A stretch of DNA of 64,000 nt from Selaginella tamariscina (lineage: Eukaryota > Streptophyta > Lycopodiopsida > Selaginellales > Selaginellaceae): NCBI GenBank assembly GCA_003024785.1, contig PUQB01000279.1, positions 115,144 through 179,143 on the forward strand. The letters run 5' to 3'. The position numbers were made by a program, and so were the translations under genes. Shown here in pieces: positions 1 to 11,466 of the stretch (the first letter of the stretch is position 1; each line of letters opens with the position of its first letter). The notes beneath the pieces are model-generated. The model saw only the letters and a list, made by a program, of their open reading frames with translations, was not told the DNA's origin and made no database searches.

Positions 1-106
1 GACACATCAAGAATCGCATTCGCCAATACCAACACCTGGACAACAAGCCAAGAATGACCTTCACAATAAAGGGAAGGAGCCAGAGCCCTATTCACCACTA
101 CAACAC

Positions 107-580
107 ATGGGGCACCAGCTTTTAGATCGTCAAGAGTGGGACACACCTAGGAGTTCTAAGTGCATGCGTGATCAGACTGCTTCACCCGGTTTACCACCGC
201 AAGACCCACCAAATGATACTACTTTCGAAGGTCGGCTTTCGCATCTTCGAAGTGTTGTCGATTCCATCATGCAACAAGTAGCGGTACAACGAGGAGAAGC
301 GACTCTCACTCAACAACTCCATGACCACTGTAACGCCATCGACAAACAACTCTTGGAGCACTCCCATTATGCACATCTATACGAACAACACAAGGTACTC
401 ATGGACATCGTACACACACAAGCTGAGCAAGTATGCAACATCCATGACAAGATGAGTGAGTTCAACCCAACAACCACCACAACCATAGACGACACGAAGG
501 AAGTACGCAAGTTATGTGAAAAGAACCACAAGCTCAAGGCCTTCGTTGCATCTTTTTGCGGATCAATGGGCACCTCATAA
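107..580 (+). CDS. Unrecognised 157-aa ORF at the 3' end of a putative LTR element
   Basis: An open frame of 157 codons ends 40 bp before a purine tract (about 612-620) and a TGTTAG start that looks like a 3' LTR. I do not recognise the protein. It is hydrophilic, rich in His, Gln and Lys, and its middle (from about residue 40) looks helical or coiled-coil-like, with a short threonine run (TTTTT) near residue 125. No zinc knuckle, protease, RT or integrase motif is visible. From its place it could be the last part of a retrotransposon polyprotein or an extra downstream ORF of an element that continues beyond the left edge. It could also be a chance frame. The start is uncertain because the upstream sequence is missing. 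Confidence 0.35.
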   Translation: MGHQLLDRQEWDTPRSSKCMRDQTASPGLPPQDPPNDTTFEGRLSHLRSVVDSIMQQVAVQRGEATLTQQLHDHCNAIDKQLLEHSHYAHLYEQHKVLMDIVHTQAEQVCNIHDKMSEFNPTTTTTIDDTKEVRKLCEKNHKLKAFVASFCGSMGTS

Positions 581-620
581 GGTTGCATCGTGGCGATGCA
601 ACACTTCCAATTTGGAGGGA

Positions 621-1050
621 TGTTAGGATCATAGTTAGACATTTAGAAGATTTCTTGTTATGTTTATTTTATGGGCAAATATAATGGAAAAACACCAAAA
701 ATAGTGTATATTATGGAAAACCGAGAGTGGGATGGATATATTGGAGTACGAGTCAGTAACGTAATATGGGTGAATCAGATGTTTTTAGGCGGAGTACGGC
801 ATATTTGGATAAGGATAAGGAGGAGTTACAGTAACTAAATGGATAAGGCTAAAAGAGGTAGTTACTATAACTGCTAGTACAGAACCAAAAGTACGGGTAT
901 AAATAGACTAGACTAGAACTAGAGAGGTATCCCGAGTATATTGTAATTTTGTACTATGTGCCATGCACGGATATAATATAAGTTTCCTTACACTCTCTAT
1001 ATGGCTATCTCTTACATGTCTTTTGTTTTGAAGTATACTATTCATTTCAC
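621..1050 (+). repeat. Putative 3' LTR (solo or end of an element off the left edge)
   Basis: The segment begins TGTTAGGATC directly after a purine-rich stretch (TTGGAGGGA), as expected for a polypurine tract followed by an LTR. It contains a TATAAATA box near 898 and ends near either TTACA (1015) or TTTCACA (about 1051). I could not fix the right border, and no second copy lies in the window. Confidence 0.45.
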
Positions 1051-1194
1051 AATACTATGACGGATCCGTAGCACTGCTTGCTTGCTATACACCTTGCCAT
1101 CCTTACCTATTCCCAACCTTCTGAAGTCTGATCTGTATACTTTTACTTCACTATCTTTAATTCGATTGACCCTTAATACGGGTTTGTCGGTGCT

Positions 1195-1763
1195 TTGATT
1201 AGTGTGTGGATATCTAGTCGTTTAACAGCGACCAACACCATGTTGGCCCGGGGAAATCCGCTAGGGCACACGGTAGAGCCGCAATCACCACCAGACGAGG
1301 GGATATCGTCTCAGGGCGAGGAGGATCTGCCTTGTCAATCACAACCGTCTAGACGCCGTAAGGGGATTCTGCACACAATCCTACAAAACTACTCGCTAGA
1401 GGAGGGAATAATGTCCAGCCAAGATAAGCCGCACACCAGCTGTCAGGTTGGTCCCGTGGGGGGGCCCCGAGGACAACTGAGAAGAGCCGTCCTCGTCACC
1501 CCACCTCAACGGGAGGCAGGGCCTTGAGGAAGGAGAAAGGTACCTGCAGAATACTGGGACGTGGACTACACCATGTCCAAAGCGGAGGGTCCATATCGGA
1601 ACACTTCTCAGGCACAACGGGATGCCATGGGAACCGACTTGGTTACCTATTAGCCTGCACGCTCAATCGGATGCAGAGGAGCACTGTAACAGTGCCCTTA
1701 CCCGCATTCCGTGGAGCGAAGGGGGAAGACGCAGACCAACACGTACACAAGTTCGAGCAGGTG
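1195..1763 (+). pseudogene. Degenerate Ty3/gypsy gag remnant
   Basis: Two short frames on the + strand (1195-1527 and 1524-1769) overlap. The second ends with FRGAKGEDADQHVHKFEQVC, which resembles the start of a retrotransposon gag domain (pattern F-x-G-x4-D-x2-H-V-x2-F-E). The frame is cut at 1763/1764 by the LTR that follows, so the rest of gag was displaced or lost. The first frame is Ser/Gln/Arg-rich and not recognisable. The call rests on one short motif and is weak, but the abrupt end at an LTR border fits an insertion into gag. Confidence 0.4.
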
Positions 1764-2947
1764 TGTTAGAGTTTTAACCCAAAGGGCTAACACGTGGCAA
1801 CACGTGGCTGCTAGGTGGCCATTTAGCGTCATCACCCTGTGTGAGCAACGCTAAGTTTCCCAGAACAACCCTAACAACCCTAGGGTTAGACTCTAATGCC
1901 AAGTGGACAGAAGACTTAGGGTTTAGCCTAAGTCTCCTAGATGTATCCCCAAAACCCTTGAGGGATAACCCTAATTGACTTAGGGTTTAGCCTAAGTCTC
2001 CCTAGAGTGTCTGCCCCCAAAACCCTTGAGGGATAACCCAGTTGACTTAGGGTCTTGCCCTAGAAGACCTAGACAAGCTCATGCCCTAACCCCCATCAAG
2101 GAGACGTGTGTTCCACACATTACCCCCCTCGTGACAGAGATAAGGCATCATCACTTACCCCTTGAGGAATCATCCTCATCCGGGAGTACAACCCCTTAGG
2201 GCGACAAGGGGTACTTTGAACCACGACTAACCCTAAGGGTTTGAGTGGCCAAGTCATACCCTAGACCTAGGGCTAGTACTTAGTGAGGACACGAGTGTGC
2301 GCCGTAGGCAAACACGATGTTCTGCTAAGTAAACTCCCTAAGGCTAGGTTTGGGATAACCCTAAGCACATGACCTTGCAAGTGCCTCGCGAAAGGGCTCC
2401 TACTAACACGCTTAGGTTGTTCAACCCTTGAATTCCAAGGAGAACACTCCCCTAGCCAAGTGTGCCAGAGCACACCTAGTTACGAGACTTAACCTCCCTT
2501 GAGCGGATGCCCAAGGCTTAACACCCTAGTGCAAGCACAAGCATGTCTGTTTGCTAAAGTATCCAATCCCTTGGCGACAAGCCTTGACATAACCCCAAAG
2601 GCGTGCTCGGGCGTTGTACCATTGTGACGTTTAGCCCAGTATCACATCTCCATGTGACACTGCCTTTCATGATGTGGGCTATCATGCCATAGCCCTTAGA
2701 TTCAAGAGTTTGCACCAAGTGCTACAAACGTGGCTCCTAAATGCCAACTCTAGAACCCCTTAGTGAACCCTCAGGAACTAGTAATGTGAACCTGTCAAAC
2801 AAGATCCCACGCCCACAGTTGGACAAGGACACGGATGTGCCTTGTTTGGCTGTGAGTGCTACCTAGCTTGACATGGAGGAGAAGGCTAGAGACAAGCCTC
2901 TACCTTTGCCTCTTGGAACATGTATTCTAAACAAGACCTCCCATGCA
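1764..2947 (-). repeat. LTR of retrotransposon family L1, copy 1 (minus strand)
   Basis: This block matches 42100-43288 along its whole length with moderate divergence. It starts TGTTAGAG and ends CATGCA on the + strand. The copy at 42100 is followed on the minus strand by a tRNA-iMet-type primer-binding site, so the minus strand is the sense strand for both. The block has many degenerate copies of CTTAGGGTTTAGCCTAAGTC and CCCTTGAGGGATAACCC. Both copies have the same orientation and could be the two LTRs of one element now split by X', but I found no matching target duplication. Confidence 0.7.
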
Positions 2948-2954
2948 TGGATTC

Positions 2955-3137
2955 GCCAACGTTAAGGGTAAGCACCCCGAAGTGGGACGTACCCCTGGCA
3001 TTTGGAAGTTAGGGCGGCACAACAGAGGGTTGTGCCTTGACGACACAAGCTAGAGCTTGCACCGGGGAAAGAGTAACGAGCTCGGTCATGAACCCAGGAA
3101 CCCTCACTCCTATATACTACTTTATTTATGTGATAGA

Positions 3138-3170
<33 letters not shown>

Positions 3171-3550
3171 TTGTTTTCCTGTTTACATAAGTGGGCTAGC
3201 ACTGAAATCTCATTCCCAAAGGGATATACTTGGTGAGTTATCCATTGACCCCCTAAACCTAAACCTGTCAAATGGGGGTATTTCTAAGCATATCCGACAC
3301 GTCGAATTCACCGGAACTAACCATTAACCCAACCGGGACATGAAAATGAGGGTAAGAGTTTTCTAGAAGGTAAGTGCTACCTTTGCTTAGAATTTCTTGC
3401 GATATCTAAGGACAGCCGGCTAGACTACCCCTAAACACCTAAGTGCACTAAGTGGGCTGTTTTCACTACATCTAGGGATTGCCAACATAGTACAGTAGGT
3501 AACAACAATCAACATCCAAATAAAAAGAAGTCATAATAAAAACTATGACA
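2955..3550 (-). repeat. LTR of retrotransposon family L2, copy 1 (minus strand)
   Basis: Read on the minus strand, a purine tract (3551-3562, AAAGGTGGGAGTG) precedes TGTCATAG, the LTR start. The same tract and LTR occur on the + strand at 44250-44900, with clear but diverged identity, including the segment around GGCGGCACAACA and GTTGTGCCTTGA. The inner end near 2955-2990 is not sharply defined. Confidence 0.6.
3140..3170. repeat. Homopolymer of 31 C
   Basis: An uninterrupted run of about 31 C inside the L2 LTR. The paralogue at 44680-44710 has an interrupted G-rich tract at the same place (GGGAGGGAGGGGGGTGGGGG on the + strand), so this run has expanded or the assembly is unreliable here. 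It creates a false polyproline ORF (3037-3327). Confidence 0.9.
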
Positions 3551-3860
3551 CACTCCCACCTTTGAAAATGTCAATGTCCTCGTTGACGTCCAACTCCAAG
3601 ACTAGATAATGTTAGAGAAAAATTAACCAAAACTACATATCACTCTATGCGGAGCCAGTCAAAAGTTCACATAAGTTTAATTACCCCCCTTGCATTATGC
3701 AAAACCAAGTACTTCAGAACCGTCATTCACTGAGTCCGTAAACCCAGCTACTGGAGGCACCACCTGCGACATGAAGTCACTTGGAGACCTTTTGCACGTC
3801 TGCAAAGTCTATCACCAACGCCACACAACACTGGTTAATTTCTTTACTTAACTAGAATTT
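3551..3860 (-). mobile_element. 3' internal end of an L2 retrotransposon
   Basis: The reverse complement of this stretch aligns with 43970-44264, just upstream of the L2 purine tract. It carries the shared GGTGGTGCCTCC and GAAGTACTTGG blocks. No reading frame survives. Confidence 0.55.
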
Positions 3861-5208
3861 ATATTAGAGGCCTCCAGTTAGTGTTGTTGCCAGCCCCTTG
3901 GTTAATAAGAAATAAAGACTTGCTTTATTCCTTAATATTAAATGTTGTTGACGACCTCTGTCATTTAATACACAACAAGCACTTCTCAAATGCTTGACCA
4001 ACACCTTCACATTTCTTTTGATTTTCCAATGGTCCCACATCTCCACATGTTACGATATAATAGCTTACATCTCTGCATCCCTCGGTGCTTCTCATTACCC
4101 CTTTTCATAAGGATCTGCTACTATACCTATCTCTCATTAGTATATAGCTACGCCAGACTAAGTATGAGACTTTTATCGGAATCAAGCTCTTTTCCGATAT
4201 AAGAGTACAAGTATAAAACCCTGTTCTTTATAAACATGTCAATTTGGCCAGAGGCGATCACAGAGGCACATGGCTATACACATGTAAACAATAAGGTCTT
4301 GCCAATTTACCAACTGCCATTCACTTGGTGTGTTATTAACATAAATTTATTCTTGATAAAATCAAATTCAGTTAATCGCGACCAAGTGTGATAGCCTTAC
4401 CATTCATCCTTCGCAACATCTTTGTACTCTTCATAACACTGACCAGTTCAGGGACCAGATAAGCTAACATACCTTTCTTACAAACTAATATGGAACCAGG
4501 AAATTCAACCCATCTTTAGTGCCTCAATTGACAATCTTTAAATAACACGTCTCTTAATTGTCACTCTCATTGTACTCATTCCCCAAAGAGCACATCATAC
4601 TAGATGCCATTCAATACTTCCTAATCTTTATCTCACTAAGTTCAAAATACTAAATTTTAAGACTTAGTTTCCACGAAAGAGTCTCTCTGAATTCAGAATA
4701 TTGCACGTCTCCATAACATTATATTTATTTCCAACTCTTAAACTGATTTTGTAAATGTTTCTCAACACTATACCGAAGTATAAGCATTTTCACTAATTGA
4801 AGCAACTAGTGTTTTTGATAAACATCTTTTAAAACTAATCCTTATTCTATAAATAGTCGCAATTTCGATAATGATACTCTCGAATGAATAATGATCGTTT
4901 TAACGTTCAAATCCTAAGCTTATCAACTAGTTGTTATTCTAGTGGATATAAACTTTACAATCATATCAATTTTATCGAAATGCTACAACTACATTATAAA
5001 TATGATCTTAGTTTACATGAACCGAACCAATTTTGAGATGGAAATATAATGTTACGACAGTATTTCGAGGAACTTTGTTCAGAGACTAAGAGGAATCATG
5101 AATTAGTGTCTGGTTCATCTAACTGATTTAGTAAGATATCAACCTCTATATAAATGTTATCATAACACTGAAGTGTTATATCAACTTCATGTTTTCGTCA
5201 TACCTTAT
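3861..5208. other. AT-rich stretch with no gene seen
   Basis: No coding region or RNA gene can be supported. Part of it (about 4970-5170) matches 54390-54600 with strong divergence, so it is repeat-derived. Because X' is flanked by AATT on both sides, this stretch was joined to 39954 onward before X' inserted. It may therefore be internal non-coding sequence of the L1 element. Confidence 0.5.
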
Positions 5209-5212
5209 AATT
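5209..5212. repeat. Target-site duplication AATT, left of X'
   Basis: AATT lies directly before ATGCACGTTG. The same four bases follow the other end of X' at 39950-39953. Confidence 0.85.
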
Positions 5213-5484
5213 ATGCACGTTGTAACTAAAGTGGGCATGATACGTGAAAATGGGAATATAAAATAAATTACTAATTAATACTTAAGTTTTAATTATTAAT
5301 TAATCATTTAATTAATATGTAATTAAGCCTTAAATATTAATTAATTAATTAATTAATCCTTCAATAACCTTACTTAGTAAGGAATATTCCTAAAATATCT
5401 TAGAATATTCATATTATTCTAAAAATAGTTTACAATAATGAAGAAATACTATCAAACATAATTACAAATGAAATCATTTTCTTA

Positions 5485-6757
5485 TCAACATGTTAATTTT
5501 TTATAAATACTTTCTTCTATCATACAAAGAAATCTTTTCATTTTGTCTAAATCATCACTCTCCGGATTAATCAAATCATTTTGGTCAATATCTTGATGTT
5601 GTTGCCACCACTTAACACTCTCACGAATGCAATTGGGAGTTGCCATCCTTGTTAATACATAAGATGTGATAAGAGAAGGTCTGCATAAAGGCTCATCTAA
5701 AAACTGACGTTCCTTAAGAATAATATTATAAAGCGCCCGGTTGCTATCCTTCATTTTATAAAATTCAATATCACGAGAAAGAAAAGCTTCAGGAAATGTA
5801 TGATACGGTGGATACTGCTCACAAAAATTTTCGAGATTCTTCTTTCTGAGGCACGTATCCAAGTAGTTCACTAGCTCATCCATGATATCGGTATCAGAAT
5901 ATGGATCGAAAGTGATTGGATGAATACAAGCAATGTTTTGGTTGAGCATAGCCTTCTGAGGAGAGTCGTCTACTACTAACATGTGCGTTCTTCATTATCC
6001 TTAAGCGACTGATCTCCCCATGAGTCCCAATTATTCTTTCATTCTTGAAGAAGTATGGCTTGCTTTCCTTTCTTATATTGTGAAATTCGAGAGGTTTATA
6101 ACACATTCGCTGGTCAAAAATCCAATCTTTACGAATCACCTCTTCTGCAACACTACAATGTTTCTTAAGTAAATTCAACAGCGGTGTTAAGTTATGAATC
6201 TGCATGCATGACCAAATCCCCACAAGCGCACCCATCTCCTTAAGCTTTTGAAAGAGACGATCCAACCCTGGACGAAAAATAATATCATATCGAAATTTAC
6301 CATGACAAGGAATGAAATCTCCTTGTTTGATTTCTTTTTTCTATCCTCGGGCCTTTGTCGATGAAGCAGAACACCATTGACATCCAACAACACAATATGG
6401 CCATGAGTAACATGAGATAGCGTTGCCTCTTGAATACTTTGCAAATCACTTGTTTGCTCCCTTTCACATTTATCCGTTGCCACTATCTCGTTGCCTATCC
6501 CTTCATCATTTAATTGTACATCATCCTTACAAGATTCAGATATTGCATGCGCTGAAGAAATTGATTTCGGAACTGAAGCCAATAAAAATGATGATGAAGT
6601 GGCCCCCATGGTAACGATGTTTTGAGCTGCATTATTATCCATTTCCTGCATGAACTCTGTCATTCTGACATGTGGCACAAGAAATTGTCGCCAAACCCCT
6701 CTCTTACCTCATGCAATGCTGAAAATCCATGTTCTCAATTATTTCATTACATCTGCA
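5485..6757 (-). pseudogene. orfC copy 1: FCP1/SCP-type HAD phosphatase-like protein, frameshifted
   Basis: The frames at 6187-6678, 5894-6265 and 5485-5982 form one protein read leftward. HAD motif I is HGHIVLLDVNGVLLHR, with Asn in place of the second Asp of the DxDxT signature. Motif II is GIWSCM after an RPGLDRLF strand. Candidate motif III lysines lie in KPLEF and KPYFF. Motif IV is MLVVDDSPQKAM. This order and spacing match the FCP1/NLI-interacting phosphatase fold, which normally removes phosphate from phosphoserine. About 90 N-terminal residues and 110 C-terminal residues flank the domain. A one-base loss in an A-run near 6325, compared with the copy at 34130, breaks the frame. A short GT-AG intron (about 43 nt) is likely just before the MTEFMQEMD start. 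It lies downstream of orfB on the same strand, nearest the TIR. Confidence 0.7.
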
Positions 6758-6942
6758 AAATGATAATTAGCTGACCTTAAAATTATCAAGGTATATTATT
6801 TACCTTGTTAATGTGTGACCCATGTTTGAACTAAAAGCTTCATTAATCCTTGAGAATTTATTTTCTGTACAAATATAAAAGAAATATACAAAAATGCCTT
6901 ATGTTACACTCATTTACAACTATTCATCACTCTATCAATTCA

Positions 6943-9900
6943 TTACAATTCTTCTTCGCTATTACCTTCTGAGTGAGGCGAAGAAGGTCTAAGCCGCTTG
7001 TGAGATGGTTCAAGATCTTCTGCATCTTCTATTGATGTTTCCATGGGTCCTGGAGTGTGCGAATGTTCTGTACTCCTCGAGATAACTTCCGGTCTAATAT
7101 CTGATTGAAGTTCGTTCTCAGACTCCGAGATTGAACCAGATTCACCTTCAGAGCTATCGCACTTATCTGGAGGGAACTTTCTCAAATACCTTTATGGATT
7201 CGTTGGGGTACTCAGTTGAACCCAATCTATCCACTTGTTCAGGTCCTCAACCATGGTCTTATCCTTTTCAACGGCAAACACACATGTATGCCGAAGGTAA
7301 CACTCCTTCAAGACGGACCCCCTAGTGCAGTAGTCAAAAACCCACGCATCACTGTGAGGACCCCTGATCAAGTTGACGATGCTCCGTGCCGCTTGACTTG
7401 TAATGTTTGGATAACGTACATTGCCGAATACGTCACTCACCTATCGGTGTATCGGATGGAGGTTCAGGGCCGTTGGAGTGCAAACAGATGCCTGGCCAGT
7501 CATTTGGAAGCTTGAAATTGTTTGGCGCATTCCTAACAACCAAGTGAACAACGTATCAATGCACTTGGGATTAGCATCGTTCATATAAAATCCTGTCCAA
7601 CGATGTCTATTCTTCTTGGCGAAGGCGAAGGCAAAAGTATCGGTGACATGAGCAAGAATCAAGAAATAAATACCTGAAAAAGTAGGTATCAGTGAAGAGC
7701 GCAAGCATGAATTCAATAATAAATACCTTCTATGTATATGCTTGCACGGCTAAGTTTCTCCACCAGATCCTCTAGTGCCCTATCTGTCGAAAGATTTTTT
7801 GACACCCGCCGATCCATCACGAACAATTGAAACGGTTTCCTACAAGCAGTGATGTTACCCCATAAAGTCTCCGAATCTAACAACAAACATCTGTAGGGCT
7901 TGTCGTGATTCGTAGCATCCTCCTTTATAAGGTTCAATTCGGTTCTCCGCTGCTGAAGGACTGCCATAAGAGAAGGCGTCATCCCAATGTTCTCCTTTTT
8001 GGCGTTGGCGTGCAATAGATTCTTGCCTAGATCTTCCGATTGGTTCACCCATTCGACAAGCATATCATCGTTCGTCACATGCAAATATTTGCTGACCTCT
8101 TCATATGTTGAAGTCGAGGTCCAACCCAGTTTGTGGCAGTGTATTCCCAACCACTCCTTGAAATGCCTGACCGTCTTCAACTCCATTGCCTTGAGATGAA
8201 AAGGAGAGGTTGGGCTGCTGTTATTAATTTGTAGTTTGCCATCGATCACCAAATCAGCCAAGACTTCCATCTCCTCCATCGTTGTTCCATTTAAAGGCTT
8301 CAACCATGTGAGCTTGAAATCGTTGTCTACATCCTTTGTAGATTGAACAGACTTAGCCTTCGGCGTCTTACTGGGTTTCTTTGCAGACTTTTCTGAGGGC
8401 TCCCCTTCACTTGTCTGCTTCTTCTTCAGTGTTCCTTTTGAAAAGGATTCCATAATCCCCAACCATTTGGCAAAGATCCTATCTTCGGGGCAAGAAATCA
8501 ACATCATCAGAAAGGATGTTTCCTTCCCGCCCACCTGGGCAAAATCAACTGCTGCAATTTCTTCAACTCTCTGAAAAAAGACAGATTAATATACCGGCGA
8601 GATAAATCCCGCCCAAACAATTTGCTTACCCGGTATTCCGCAGATTGTGTATTCCCTGCGGTAGCTCTTTGTGGTCGCTGAAGAGATTCCCACACGGCTC
8701 GCGTGTGTTTAAACTTCTCCCATATTTTGCTGTTGTAGTGGTTGGTGTCGGCAGCGTCCCATTCCGCCGATAACTTATGGTACTGCTCGATTGTGAGATT
8801 CGGCTTAGCTAAAAACGCCGATCTTTTTGTCAGCTTCTCACGGGTATGCTCGGAAAGTTTTGTTGCCATCGTTCCTTTGTTGTGTTCTCGAGAAGTCGTT
8901 GGGCTGCCGTTATTGTGTGCTGGCCACTAATGATGTAGTACTTGATAGATTTTTATTCTCCGTCTGAATCTTCATGAGTTGTTCTGGTGTTGTGATCCAG
9001 ACTTTGTCAGCGCCCTTCCTTCTTTCATAGTATGGACACAAAACAGCATTATGTGGAACGGTATAAGAATTGTCGTCCTTCATCTTCTCCATGAGCTCAG
9101 CTACACGTTCCTGGTTGAGTGGCCTGTAATTGAAGTTTGGGTTGACGCTGCAATATTTAACCCTACAAGGATAAATCTTATCATCCAACATCATTTCCTT
9201 GTGACTTATTGCAGCATGAGATGCCACAGGTGCAGCTGACAAAACGATTGATGATTTTCTTTTGCGATCCGAATCAACATGTGTGATCCCCGACTGCAGC
9301 TGTTCTAGTGTTCTCGGCACACTCTTCCAGCTCCCGAAGCTTCCTAAGCAAATTGAACGTGATCTGTAGAGAACCTGAGACCGAGCCACCCTCTCAATCT
9401 CCTTATGATGTCGCTGTGTTCTTCTTCAATGTGAAGAGGGAAGATTGCTCCACTTGCTGATTTTCTGTATTGTGAAGCAATATCTCCTGACAATACACCT
9501 ACTCGATGAGTCTGAAGATCTTCGAAGTAGACATCCAGATGGATCCCCTCCATAGATGGGCTTTCGTTGAGTTGAAGAAGAACTCCAAGGTCAACATCAT
9601 TAGTGAACACGTGAACGTCATTATCCACAAGTCGACAAAACCACCCGAAATTAATGTTGTAACTGACGACCTCTGGATCCGAGAACGTGACATTGGATGG
9701 AACAAGGCATATCTGTCGAGCATCGTCCAATCTGGGTTCGCAGCCTGCTTTCGGGTGCTTGACTAGCGAATCTACTTTCCATTGTTTTGCTTGTCCATGA
9801 GATGTGACAGAGGTTAATTTGACAGCAACCATGGTTGCTCCAATGCGCTTCCCATTTATCTTAAAATATGGCCAAGTTGATTCCAGAATCCCCCTGCCCA

Positions 9901-10032
9901 TCTCTTCTCCTGCTCTTGTCTTTAATGTCACCTCAATTCCACATCTGAATACAAAAATGATTAGTTCAAGTATCCGAGTATAACAGATTTTATTTTAATT
10001 CTTACCCAGAATTTGACGACGACTCCATACTA
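6943..10032 (-). pseudogene. orfB copy 1: multi-exon gene with ParB/Srx-like and methyltransferase-like segments
   Basis: Frames read leftward from about 10032: an N-terminal part (9931-9344) preceded by a small exon with MESSSNSG; a middle part with NPNFNYRPLNQERVAELM and, in the better copy at 31550, YYIISGQHTITTAAQ; a Lys-rich 273-aa part (8534-7713); and a C-terminal part with WVFDYCTRGSVLKE, then TCVFAVEKD, then an acidic tail ending near 6943. RPL-x3-RV-x2-L followed by a GQH-x-I-x-AA box resembles the ParB/sulfiredoxin fold. The D-Y-C-x-R-G-S box with a downstream V-E-K-D resembles methyltransferase motifs I and II. A clear DPPY/DPPW motif is absent; LLLDSETLWGN lies where one might sit. 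Several frame changes are probably introns (some with GT/AG borders) and some are lesions. The function is inferred only. Confidence 0.5.
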
Positions 10033-10175
10033 ATGACTCGATCTCCTTGTTTGATCAAATCGTCCTTCTGCAAAATAATACACTATGAATAAATTATATA
10101 AAAACGCACACACACTTGTATAAACCCGAATATACAAAAATAAATACACTGATAAATTCACATACACTGAGAGAA

Positions 10176-10255
10176 GTCCGAAGCTCACATTTGTGTTAGT
10201 GCAAAAGAAAGATAACATTTCGTTTTAGAACCACCACAAATGTGAGCTTGGACAG
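10176..10255. repeat. Conserved hairpin-forming inverted repeat, copy 1
   Basis: Arms of about 20 nt (GTCCGAAGCTCACATTTGTG and its near complement) flank a loop of about 40 nt that includes TAACATTTCGTTTTAG. The same structure is present at 30249-30331 and, diverged, at 52145-52227, always between the palindrome array and the first exon of orfB. It could be a small MITE fixed in the family or a 5'-UTR or promoter hairpin. Confidence 0.7.
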
Positions 10256-10367
10256 TTTTACATAGATTCCTAGCTTTTACTCGAAATATTATGATAAGAA
10301 TGATAAAAGTAAATAAAATGAGATATGCAACTTATATATACTAATACACATATATATTCACATGGAA

Positions 10368-11322
10368 GGTGCGGCGGGATTAATCTCGCCACCCCTTCAA
10401 TGCCTCCTGAAAGAGTGGGCGGGATTAATCTCGCCACCTTTCTGGAGGCCCTAAATGGTTGTGCGGGATTAATCCCACCACCCTTCTTAGTTCCCTCCAT
10501 TGGTATTTTGTAAACCTTCTCCGTCTCAGACAGAGTTAGTCGGGATTGATTCAACACCAATGGAGAAAAAAAGAAGGGTAGCGGGATTAATCCCGCCACC
10601 GGGCCATAGAAGGTTCGGAGAGATTAATCCCGCTGCCCTTTCGTAAATCATGCGCTCACACATATATATTGGCTACGGGATTAATCCCGCGGCATTTGAA
10701 CAGGGATGGGTGGGGCGGGATTAATCCCGCCGCTTATATCTTGCGGAAGTGCCTTGAGCGGCGGGATTAATCCCGCCACCCTCCGCGAAGGGCATGAGCG
10801 TGGGCAGGATTAATCCCGCCGTTCATGTCCTGCGTGAATTCCCTGGGCGGCGGATTAATCCCGCCGCCTTATGCGCAGGACATGTCATGCAAGCTCTTCG
10901 GTTAGCCTTCCGTGCAGAATCTTTCATGTAGGCTCTTCGGTTAGCCATAAGCGGCGGGATTAATCCCGCTGCCCATCCCCTGTAAATGCCATGCGCGGAA
11001 TTCGGCGGGATTAATCCCGCCCATTAGGGCCTTCACACAGGCCATTGCCGGCGAGATAAATCCCGCCACATTCTGCGCAGGGCATGGGTGGGCGGCGGGA
11101 TTAATCCCGCCGCCGAGGCCCTTCACGCAGGCCATGGGCGGCGGGATTAATCCCGCCGCTTCGGTTTGTCCTAGAGCGGCGGGATTAATCCCGCAGCCCA
11201 TAGCCTACGTGAAGGGCCTCGGCGACGGGATTAATCCCGCCGCCATGGCCCCAACCATATAGCGGCGGGATTAATCCCGCCGCCGAGGCCATAAACCTAT
11301 AGCAGCGGGATTAATCCCGCCG
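10368..11322. repeat. Palindrome array A (upstream of orfB copy 1)
   Basis: About 19 copies of the 18-bp palindrome GGCGGGATTAATCCCGCC or near variants, mostly 39-50 bp apart. Spacers are GC-rich and related to one another by inversion: GAGGCCCTTCACGCAGG recurs as the complement of CCTACGTGAAGGGCCTC. The stretch around 11113-11225 is thus itself a large imperfect palindrome containing the small ones. Variants mostly change one half (for example GGCGAGATTAATC) and look like decay of CG dinucleotides. A nearly doubled TCTTCGGTTAGCC unit sits at 10890-10950. Confidence 0.92.
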
Positions 11323-11339
11323 CTCGAGGGGCTTAGCGC

Positions 11340-11416
11340 GTGTGCGAGAGATAAAATTAATAAATAAAAAAATTATACAGATAAAAACACACACATATAA
11401 TATGTGTGTATATATA

Positions 11417-11466
<50 letters not shown>

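Noticed and set aside
3037-3327. Polyproline ORF
   Set aside because: It exists only because of the 31-C homopolymer inside an LTR.
10368-11322. Regular short repeats with spacers, resembling a CRISPR array
   Set aside because: The repeat is a perfect palindrome, the spacers are related to one another by inversion, no cas genes exist, and the context is a plant transposon.
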